DNA of 5,850 nt, taken from assembly GCA_003453555.1 (NCBI GenBank), contig DMLA01000173.1, positions 1 to 5,850 on the forward strand. Direction: 5' to 3'. A program made the translations under genes and the position numbers. Below, in pieces: positions 1-3,210 of the stretch. The stretch is from Chloroflexota bacterium. Its GTDB lineage: Bacteria; Chloroflexota; Anaerolineae; UBA7937. Below the pieces are notes generated by a model. It was not told the DNA's origin. It saw only the letters and a list, made by a program, of their open reading frames with translations, and did no database searches. The first letter of the stretch is position 1; every line of letters starts with the position of its first letter.

Positions 1-24
1 CCCCATTTGTAAAGGCGGATGACC

Positions 25-53
25 TTGCTCACCAGTGCGCCCCATGTTATAAT
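25..53 (+). promoter_or_regulatory. Promoter of tadA (and probably tRNA-Ser(CGA))
   Basis: A -35 box TTGCTC (25-30) and a perfect -10 box TATAAT (48-53) are separated by 17 bp. Transcription would be expected to start at about 59-61, exactly where the best tadA start codon (GTG at 61) lies, so the mRNA may have no leader. The next gene, tRNA-Ser(CGA), starts 3 nt after the tadA stop and has no visible promoter of its own, so this promoter probably serves both. Confidence 0.7.
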
Positions 54-60
54 TTTAAGG

Positions 61-510
61 GTGGAAGACGAGACCTATATGCAGGAGGCGCTGGCCGAGG
101 CGGAGAGGGCCTACTGGAAGGGGGAGATCCCCGTCGGGGCGGTGGCTGTCAAGGACGGGCTCATCATCGGCCGGGGGCACAACCAGAAAGAAGAACTAAG
201 GGACCCCACGGCCCACGCGGAGATGAGAGCTCTGAAGCAGGCTGCCCAGGCCCTGGGAGGCTGGCGGCTCACGGGGGTGACCGTCTATAGCACTCTAGAG
301 CCTTGTCCTATGTGTGCTGGAGCCCTGGTCATGGCCCGGGCAGAGCGGCTGGTTTATGCCGTGGAGGACCCCAAGTCAGGGGCCTGTGGCTCGGTTTTCG
401 ACCTGGTGCGGTCTCCTCACCTCAACCATCAGTTGAAAGTAAGCAAAGGGGTATTGGCAGAAGAGACACAGGAACTCCTAGACAGGTTTTTCCAAGAGTT
501 GCGGCGATAG
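61..510 (+). CDS. tadA: tRNA-specific adenosine deaminase TadA
   Basis: Zinc-dependent deaminase that converts adenosine 34 to inosine in the anticodon of tRNA-Arg(ACG), so that one tRNA reads several CGN codons. With the GTG start at 61 the protein has 149 residues, within the usual size of the family. The cytidine/deoxycytidylate deaminase-type active site is complete: H52-A-E54 (zinc ligand and proton-shuttle Glu) and P81-C82-P-M-C85 (the two Cys zinc ligands), with N41 in the preceding GHN segment. The N-terminus after GTG (EDETYMQEAL) lines up with the start of Bacillus TadA as I remember it. An ATG further upstream at 19 would place the promoter inside the gene, and ATG at 79 would drop the first six residues. 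No Shine-Dalgarno precedes GTG 61. The frame ends 3 nt before tRNA-Ser(CGA). Function is confident; the start is likely but not certain. Confidence 0.95.
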   Translation: MEDETYMQEALAEAERAYWKGEIPVGAVAVKDGLIIGRGHNQKEELRDPTAHAEMRALKQAAQALGGWRLTGVTVYSTLEPCPMCAGALVMARAERLVYAVEDPKSGACGSVFDLVRSPHLNHQLKVSKGVLAEETQELLDRFFQELRR

Positions 511-513
511 CCC

Positions 514-605
514 GGAGGGGTGCCGGAGTGGACGATCGGGGCGGTCTCGAAAACCGCTGTGGGGGGTAACCCCCACCGTGGGTTCGAATCCCACCCCCTC
601 CGCCA
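514..605 (+). tRNA. tRNA-Ser, anticodon CGA (reads UCG)
   Basis: Complete class II tRNA of 92 nt with an encoded CCA. The acceptor stem GGAGGGG (514-520) pairs with CCCCTCC (595-601), followed by discriminator G602 and CCA 603-605. The D stem is CCG/CGG (523-525 and 537-539). The anticodon stem is GCGGT/ACCGC (541-545 and 553-557), with loop CTCGAAA and anticodon CGA at 548-550. The long variable arm (558-577) is a G-rich/C-rich hairpin, as expected for serine. The T stem GTGGG/CCCAC encloses TTCGAAT (583-589). It starts 3 nt after the tadA stop, so it is probably processed from the tadA transcript. Confidence 0.97.
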
Positions 606-613
606 TCTTCTAA

Positions 614-651
614 GCCCGTCGAAGGGCCTGTCCTGAGTGAAGCCGAAGGGG
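614..651 (+). repeat. Dispersed-repeat-like spacer sequence
   Basis: The spacer between tRNA-Ser(CGA) and the GIY-YIG gene contains a segment whose core (CCTGTCCTGAGTGAAGCCG, 628-646) resembles the short CCTGTCCTGAG...CGAAGGG repeats scattered through intergenic regions of many bacterial genomes. That resemblance is from memory; no second copy occurs in this window. A small hairpin, GCCC/GGGC around GTCGAA (614-627), lies at its left end. The right end (GAAGGGG, 645-651) supplies the only Shine-Dalgarno-like bases for the next gene. No T-run follows, so it is not a convincing terminator. Confidence 0.45.
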
Positions 652-656
652 CAAGG

Positions 657-914
657 ATGTGGTTCTGTTACATCGTGAAGTGCTCCGATAGTTCCTACTA
701 TGTGGGGATTACCAAGGACCTAGAGTCGCGGGTTTCCGAGCACAATGCGGGGTACGGCTCGGCATATACGGCAGCGCGCCGCCCCGTTCGCCTTCTCTGG
801 TATGAGGAGCATGAGACGCGGAGTAGCGCCACTAAGCGGGAGGGACAGATAAAGCGGTGGAGGCGGGCCCAGAAAGAGACACTGATCGCGGAGAGGTCGC
901 ATAGTCCGGTCTAG
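657..914 (+). CDS. Small GIY-YIG domain protein (YhbQ/UPF0213 type)
   Basis: 85-residue protein made almost entirely of one GIY-YIG nuclease fold, the size usual for the YhbQ/UPF0213 family. The GIY-YIG strands appear as Y5-I6-V7 and Y15-V16-G17, followed by the catalytic-type R25 and H29 (DLESRVSEHN). The helix with the metal-binding Glu is KREGQIKRW (E62), followed by the family-typical RAQKETLI. Members are put in the endonuclease superfamily; their physiological role is mostly unclear, with DNA repair or processing proposed. The start ATG 657 has only a weak Shine-Dalgarno (GGGG/AAGG). The last seven residues (ERSHSPV) and the stop codon are read from a fragment of tRNA-Ser(GGA) 5' half, so the C-terminus is unlikely to be the ancestral one unless the gene always overlapped the tRNA. 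The conserved fold ends before the fragment, so the protein is probably intact in function. Confidence 0.88.
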   Translation: MWFCYIVKCSDSSYYVGITKDLESRVSEHNAGYGSAYTAARRPVRLLWYEEHETRSSATKREGQIKRWRRAQKETLIAERSHSPV

Positions 915-936
915 GGCGCACGATTGGTGCGTAGGC
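890..936 (+). pseudogene. Broken 5' half of tRNA-Ser(GGA)
   Basis: Bases 890-927 repeat the first 38 nt of the intact tRNA-Ser(GGA) at 1523 with a single mismatch. They cover the acceptor 5' strand (GGAGAGG), the whole D arm and the anticodon stem 5' strand up to the GG of the anticodon. The mismatch (G915, where the intact copy has T1548) breaks a D-stem pair with A. After GG the loop is replaced and shortened, then GTAGGC (931-936) matches the intact copy again (1568-1573). The variable arm, T arm and acceptor 3' strand are absent, so no tRNA can form. By chance or not, the altered sequence makes a small hairpin, CGCAC/GTGCG (917-921 and 927-931). The stop codon of the GIY-YIG gene (912-914) lies in its D loop. 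Confidence 0.88.
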
Positions 937-940
937 GTAT

Positions 941-969
941 TTGACAAAAGTCGATAGGGAATTTATAAT
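941..969 (+). promoter_or_regulatory. Perfect consensus promoter of the TA operon
   Basis: TTGACA (941-946), a 17-bp spacer and TATAAT (964-969) match the housekeeping sigma consensus at all twelve positions. It is the strongest-looking promoter in the window. Transcription should start at about 976, inside the palindrome 972-983. It lies only 5 nt after the end of the tRNA-Ser fragment. With no terminator before 1618, its transcript should cover antitoxin, toxin and tRNA-Ser(GGA). Confidence 0.88.
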
Positions 970-971
970 AA

Positions 972-983
972 TTCTGTACAGAA
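972..983 (+). promoter_or_regulatory. 12-bp palindrome, candidate TA operator
   Basis: TTCTGTACAGAA is a perfect inverted repeat starting 3 bp after the -10 box and covering the predicted transcription start. Phd/YefM antitoxins commonly bind short palindromes that overlap their own promoter, alone or with the toxin, so this is the natural autorepression site. Binding is inferred from position and symmetry only. Confidence 0.6.
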
Positions 984-1005
984 AAGATAACGCAAGAGGT
1001 ATGAT

Positions 1006-1281
1006 ATGGCTGTAAAGATTATGCCTGTGACGGACCTGAGGCAGAAGATTACCTCCGTGCTCAAGGAGTTGGAGGAGAGCGGCCAGCCCCTCTACATCAC
1101 CCAATATGGCCGCCCCAAGGCGGTGCTCCTCAGTTACCAAGACTATGAAGCCCTTATCCGCGAATTAGAGGACCTGGAAGACAGCCTTAGTATCTATGAG
1201 GGCAAAGAGGAGCCGTCCCGGCCCTACGAAGAGTTCATAGCCGAGGTCTCAACGCCTGCCGGTGTACAGAGTAAGGATTAG
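1006..1281 (+). CDS. Phd/YefM-family antitoxin
   Basis: 91-residue antitoxin of a type II toxin-antitoxin pair; it should bind the RelE-type toxin encoded next to it and repress the operon. The N-terminal DNA-binding and dimerisation region is typical of Phd/YefM: MPVTDLRQKITSVLKELEE (6-24), then the strand-turn PLYITQYGRPKAVLLSYQDYEAL (about 28-50). The acidic tail (about 51-80, rich in Glu and Asp) is the part expected to wrap the basic toxin. ATG 1006 is preceded by AAGAGGT (994-1000) at a 5-nt spacing; an ATG at 1001 is out of frame. The toxin start lies inside the last codons, a 20-nt overlap that suggests translational coupling and keeps antitoxin made first. The family call is confident; which named system it belongs to is not clear. 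Confidence 0.9.
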   Translation: MAVKIMPVTDLRQKITSVLKELEESGQPLYITQYGRPKAVLLSYQDYEALIRELEDLEDSLSIYEGKEEPSRPYEEFIAEVSTPAGVQSKD

Positions 1282-1519
1282 GCTTAGGGCAGAGCGGGAC
1301 ATGAGGCGGCTTTCTCCTGAGGTCTTTGCTAGGGTGGACGCTAAGATCCAAGGCTTGCGCGAAGACCCAAGACCACCGGGAGTGGAGAAATTAAGGAGCA
1401 AAGAGGGCTGGCGGATAAGAATAGGTGATTATAGAGTTATCTACGAGATAGATGACCGATCTCGCGAGGTGATGATTTACCGAGTGCAGCATCGCAAGGA
1501 TATTTATCGCCCACGATAG
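1262..1519 (+). CDS. RelE/ParE-superfamily toxin
   Basis: 85-residue basic protein, the usual size of RelE-like toxins. RelE types cut mRNA in the ribosomal A site, while ParE types poison gyrase. The layout is typical: strand YRVRIRLRAERDMRRL (2-17), a helix, EDPRPPGVEKLRSKEG (34-49), then WRIRIGDYRVIYEIDD (50-65) and the C-terminal strand VMIYRVQHRKDIY (70-82). The basic and aromatic positions used by RelE nucleases have counterparts in R51, R58, H77/R78 and Y82, which favours the RNase branch over ParE, though not decisively. It starts with GTG at 1262 within the antitoxin gene and ends 3 nt before tRNA-Ser(GGA). Its A-rich codons (AGG, AGA, ATA, TTA) look less GC-biased than the neighbouring genes, consistent with acquisition. 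Confidence 0.9.
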   Translation: MYRVRIRLRAERDMRRLSPEVFARVDAKIQGLREDPRPPGVEKLRSKEGWRIRIGDYRVIYEIDDRSREVMIYRVQHRKDIYRPR

Positions 1520-1560
1520 CGCGGAGAGGTCGCATAGTCCGGTCTAGTGCGCACGATTGG
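1520..1560 (+). repeat. Right copy of the 41-bp direct repeat
   Basis: This copy begins 3 nt before the intact tRNA-Ser(GGA) and ends at the GG of its anticodon. It matches 887-927 except at T1548. The identity stops within the anticodon, a common crossover point for integrases that target tRNA genes. To the left, the match is regained for a few bases if a 2-nt gap is allowed (GATCGCGG against GATAGCGCGG). Confidence 0.85.
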
Positions 1561-1612
1561 AAATCGTGTAGGCCGAAAGGCCTCGGGGGTTCAAATCCCC
1601 CCCTCTCCGCCA
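1523..1612 (+). tRNA. tRNA-Ser, anticodon GGA (reads UCC and UCU)
   Basis: Complete class II tRNA of 90 nt with an encoded CCA. The acceptor stem GGAGAGG (1523-1529) pairs with CCTCTCC (1602-1608), followed by discriminator G1609 and CCA 1610-1612. The D stem is GCA/TGC (1532-1534 and 1548-1550). The anticodon stem is CACGA/TCGTG (1552-1556 and 1564-1568), with loop TTGGAAA and anticodon GGA at 1559-1561. The variable arm contains GGCC-GAAA-GGCC (1571-1582). The T stem GGGGG/CCCCC encloses TTCAAAT (1590-1596). It begins 3 nt after the toxin stop codon and no promoter is visible between, so its precursor is probably the TA mRNA. A terminator follows at 1618. Confidence 0.97.
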
Positions 1613-1617
1613 CTTTG

Positions 1618-1655
1618 AAGCGTCATTTCTCGATTTGGAGGAGTGGCGCTTTTCT
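1618..1655 (+). terminator. Intrinsic terminator after tRNA-Ser(GGA)
   Basis: A 14-bp stem including four G-U pairs is formed by 1618-1631 and 1638-1651, with a 6-nt loop (1632-1637). Its base is AAGCG/CGCTT and it runs into TTTTCT (1650-1655). It should end the TA-tRNA transcript. Confidence 0.75.
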
Positions 1656-1661
1656 ATGTCG

Positions 1662-1691
1662 TTGCCACCTTTGCTCACCTCAAGGTATAAT
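1662..1691 (+). promoter_or_regulatory. Promoter of the 64-residue protein gene
   Basis: TTGCCA (1662-1667), an 18-bp spacer and TATAAT (1686-1691). It lies just after the terminator and 32 nt before the GTG start at 1723. Transcription would start at about 1698, giving a leader of about 25 nt that contains the ribosome binding site. Confidence 0.7.
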
Positions 1692-1722
1692 GGTCTGGGG
1701 GCGCTACTAGAAAGGAGGAAAG

Positions 1723-1917
1723 GTGGCGGAAGTTATCCCTGATACCGACAGCGTAGAGGTGGCAAAGATAGGGTTCGCCCACTGGGTGGTGGCCAGGGTG
1801 GATAACGCCTGGTCGATGGAAGACTACAAGGGGGTTACCAACCCCGAAGCCCATGCGGACAAACTCCTCGAACTATTCGATAAGGCCTACAGAGCAGCCA
1901 GTAAGACCATAGAATAG
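1723..1917 (+). CDS. Small hypothetical protein, 64 residues
   Basis: I do not recognise this protein. It is probably real: a promoter at 1662-1691, a strong Shine-Dalgarno (AAAGGAGGAA, 1711-1720) close before the GTG start, and protein-like composition. It is a soluble, acidic-leaning protein with no signal peptide, no membrane segment and no cysteines. The middle holds an aromatic stretch (FAHWVVARVDNAWSMEDYKG, about 18-37) and the C-terminal half (EAHADKLLELFDKAYRAASK, about 42-61) should form an amphipathic helix. It forms its own transcription unit between the tRNA terminator and the LysM lipoprotein promoter, so context says little about its role. Confidence 0.65.
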   Translation: MAEVIPDTDSVEVAKIGFAHWVVARVDNAWSMEDYKGVTNPEAHADKLLELFDKAYRAASKTIE

Positions 1918-2008
1918 GGGTCATACAGAATGAAGAGCATCCAGCGCCCCCTCCAAACCACAGCGACAATTGTGTATCGAGCCGAGGGTTCCCTGGCGCC
2001 AAACTATA

Positions 2009-2017
2009 TGGTAAAAT
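2009..2017 (+). promoter_or_regulatory. Extended -10 promoter of the LysM lipoprotein gene
   Basis: TGGTAAAAT fits an extended -10 (TGn before TAAAAT, 2012-2017). The bases 17 bp upstream (TTCCCT, 1989-1994) are a poor -35, which the TGn element could offset. The predicted leader (from about 2024) contains a perfect hairpin, GCCTC-AAT-GAGGC (2029-2041), 9 nt before the Shine-Dalgarno; whether it has a role is unknown. Confidence 0.5.
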
Positions 2018-2062
2018 AGGCTGTTCAGGCCTCAATGAGGCGATCTATGAAGGAGGAATGGG

Positions 2063-2779
2063 ATGAGAAAAGGGGTCATCGCCCTCCTGGTTCTGCTCTC
2101 CGCTTGCGCCGCTCCAGCGAGACCGACATCTGTCCCTTCTCCCACTCCAACGCTAAGACCGAGCCCTACGGCGCTTCTTCTCCCCTCACCTAGCCCTACG
2201 CCGATGATCTACGTTGTGCAGCCAGGGGACACCCTCGCTGGCATCGCAGCCCTCTACGGGACTACAGCAGATGCCATCTGTGCCTTCAACGAACTTCCCG
2301 ATTGCAGCCTCATCCATCCAGGAGATGAACTGCAGATACCGGGCGAGGGGGTGGTATTACCTTCGCCCACGAAACCGGCTCCCTCACCCACCGTGTCCAC
2401 CCCGGAAGCACCTCTGCCCACGCCTACCGAAGAGACTGCGCTTCTCCCGCCTCCTAAAGAGTTGGGGCCCGTGAGCGCTGAGGGGAACGCGGAGATAGAG
2501 ATCGACAACGATACGCCTTATGTGCTGAGCCTGGAGTTCCAGGGGCCCACGTCCCACACCGTCTCCATCGAACGGTGCCCGGAGTGCAAAGAATACTTCG
2601 TCAGCCCTATTATTTGTCCTTCGGGGAGGCCTAGTGTTACCTTCAGGCTTCCCCCGGGCACCTATAAGGTAACCGCGCGCGTCGATAAGCCGGGCATCAT
2701 TCCTTTCGCTGGCACTTGGGAGTTGGTGGGAGACCGATTATACGGCCATTGCTTCTTCATTGTAACCCAGTTCAGATAG
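2063..2779 (+). CDS. LysM-domain lipoprotein
   Basis: 238-residue exported lipoprotein. A short signal peptide (MRKGVIALLVLLSAC) ends in a lipobox, L12-S-A-C15, so C15 should be lipidated and the protein tethered outside the membrane. A Pro/Thr/Ser-rich linker (16-47) precedes one LysM repeat (49-93: IYVVQPGDTLAGIA through HPGDELQIP), which binds peptidoglycan or chitin-like glycans. A second Pro/Thr linker (about 99-131) leads to a C-terminal domain (about 140-238) that I do not recognise. That domain is predicted beta-rich and carries C172-P-E-C175, C185 and C230, so disulfides or a metal site are possible. C73 and C81 inside the LysM may form a disulfide. ATG 2063 follows AGGAGG (2051-2056) at a 6-nt spacing. 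Likely a cell-wall-associated protein; substrate and role beyond glycan binding are unknown. Confidence 0.85.
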   Translation: MRKGVIALLVLLSACAAPARPTSVPSPTPTLRPSPTALLLPSPSPTPMIYVVQPGDTLAGIAALYGTTADAICAFNELPDCSLIHPGDELQIPGEGVVLPSPTKPAPSPTVSTPEAPLPTPTEETALLPPPKELGPVSAEGNAEIEIDNDTPYVLSLEFQGPTSHTVSIERCPECKEYFVSPIICPSGRPSVTFRLPPGTYKVTARVDKPGIIPFAGTWELVGDRLYGHCFFIVTQFR

Positions 2780-2815
2780 AGGGCACACTGTGTAGTCCGC
2801 TCTAATGAGTGCCCT
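2780..2815 (+). other. Hairpin directly after the LysM gene
   Basis: AGGGCAC (2780-2786) and GTGCCCT (2809-2815) form a perfect 7-bp stem with a 22-nt loop, beginning right at the lipoprotein stop codon. No T-run follows, so it is at best a weak or factor-dependent terminator or an mRNA-stabilising stem. It overlaps the tRNA-like relic at 2793-2825. Confidence 0.35.
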
Positions 2816-2825
2816 GGGAAATCGT
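2793..2825 (+). pseudogene. Possible degenerate tRNA-Ser relic
   Basis: An ungapped alignment with 1535-1567 of tRNA-Ser(GGA) gives 25 identities in 33 positions, including the D-loop segment TAGTCCG and the anticodon-loop segment GGAAATCGT at the same 24-nt spacing. The anticodon stem is not preserved, and no acceptor or T arm is recognisable. As with the two real tRNA-Ser genes, it follows a CDS stop closely. It could be a third relic of the same tRNA 5' half or a chance match. Confidence 0.3.
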
Positions 2826-2841
2826 CAAGAGGAGTCGCCGT

Positions 2842-2870
2842 TTGACTTTTGTTCACTCTTAGGTTAGCAT
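2842..2870 (+). promoter_or_regulatory. Promoter of the SRP RNA gene
   Basis: TTGACT (2842-2847), a 17-bp spacer and TAGCAT (2865-2870). The expected start, 6-7 nt downstream, falls at 2876-2877, where the first bases of the SRP RNA terminal helix begin. This agreement supports both calls. Confidence 0.7.
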
Positions 2871-2875
2871 TTCGT

Positions 2876-3150
2876 GAGGCCGTGCTAGACGGGGAGCTAG
2901 CGGTGCCCTGTACCCGCAATCCGCTATAGCGGGGTCGAACTCCCTCTCGAGGTCTCGTGTTGTCGGGGACTGCCGAGGAGAAGTAGCGATGAAGGCCGGG
3001 TCCTGCGCAGCAGAAGCCTACGAACTCCGTCAGGTCCGGGAGGAAGCAGCGGTAAGTAGTCACTTCTGGGTGCCGCAGGGGCACCTGGTTGGAGCCAACT
3101 GGCCTCGGTAAGCTGGGCAGTCCGGATCGACAGAGGGTGCACGGCCTCTC
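2876..3150 (+). ncRNA. ffs: Signal recognition particle RNA, large bacterial type
   Basis: RNA scaffold of the signal recognition particle; it binds Ffh and speeds the Ffh-FtsY interaction that delivers nascent membrane and secreted proteins to the translocon. The ends pair perfectly: GAGGCCGTGC (2876-2885) with GCACGGCCTC (3139-3148). The 5' part (GGGGAGCTAGCGG, then TGCCCTGTACCCGCAATCCG, 2891-2923) is the Alu-type domain, closely resembling Bacillus scRNA and absent from the short E. coli 4.5S RNA. The S domain is clear: GGGTCCTGCGCAG (2998-3010), GTCAGGTCC (3029-3037), the apical tetraloop GGGA (3038-3041), GGAAGCAGC (3042-3050) and GTGCCGCAGGGGCACCTGG (3070-3088). The size of about 275 nt fits the large class. 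The tetraloop is GGGA, not the usual GGAA. The exact 3' end is uncertain by a few bases. Own promoter upstream; U-tract downstream. Confidence 0.97.
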
Positions 3151-3155
3151 TTTTT
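3132..3155 (+). terminator. Probable terminator of the SRP RNA gene
   Basis: AGAGG (3132-3136) and CCTCT (3145-3149) can form a 5-bp hairpin with an 8-nt loop, followed by CTTTTT (3150-3155). In the folded RNA the same 3' bases pair with the 5' end of the molecule, so stem choice would switch on maturation. The short stem means read-through into the next gene is possible, and no other clear promoter for that gene was found. Confidence 0.5.
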
Positions 3156-3210
3156 AATCCAGGAGGGGCGGCCCGAACCTCACCCCCTCCCATACAGAGG
3201 TTCACTTTCA

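Larger units (their letters stand above)
887..1560 (+). mobile_element. Candidate TA islet bounded by tRNA-Ser direct repeats
   Basis: Two direct copies of a 41-bp sequence (887-927 and 1520-1560, 40 of 41 identical, 633 bp apart) enclose a promoter, an operator-like palindrome, an antitoxin gene and a toxin gene, and nothing else. The right copy is the 5' half of the intact tRNA-Ser(GGA); the left copy is a dead fragment. This is the geometry of attL/attR around an element integrated at a tRNA gene, but reversed: here the element would have restored the 5' half, whereas most tRNA-targeting islands restore the 3' half. No integrase or transposase is present. Movement in trans, a remnant of a larger element, or a local duplication are all possible. 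The repeats are seen; mobility is inference. Confidence 0.5.

Noticed and set aside
19..60. Upstream ATG at 19 as the tadA start
   Set aside because: It would put the TTGCTC-17-TATAAT promoter inside the coding region and add residues that TadA proteins lack.
917..931. Hairpin CGCAC/GTGCG as terminator of the GIY-YIG gene
   Set aside because: Only 5 bp and no T-run; it is a by-product of the altered tRNA anticodon region.
1671..1679. TTGCTCACC shared with 25-33 as a possible common regulatory box
   Set aside because: At 1671 it is only 9 bp from TATAAT, so it cannot be the -35 there; a 9-bp match is likely chance.
3162..3190. GGAGGGG/CCCCTCC inverted repeat after the SRP RNA, identical to the tRNA-Ser(CGA) acceptor stem
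   Set aside because: The 15-nt loop and surroundings show no tRNA elements and no T-run; 7-bp G/C-rich matches are expected by chance. A weak regulatory hairpin cannot be excluded.
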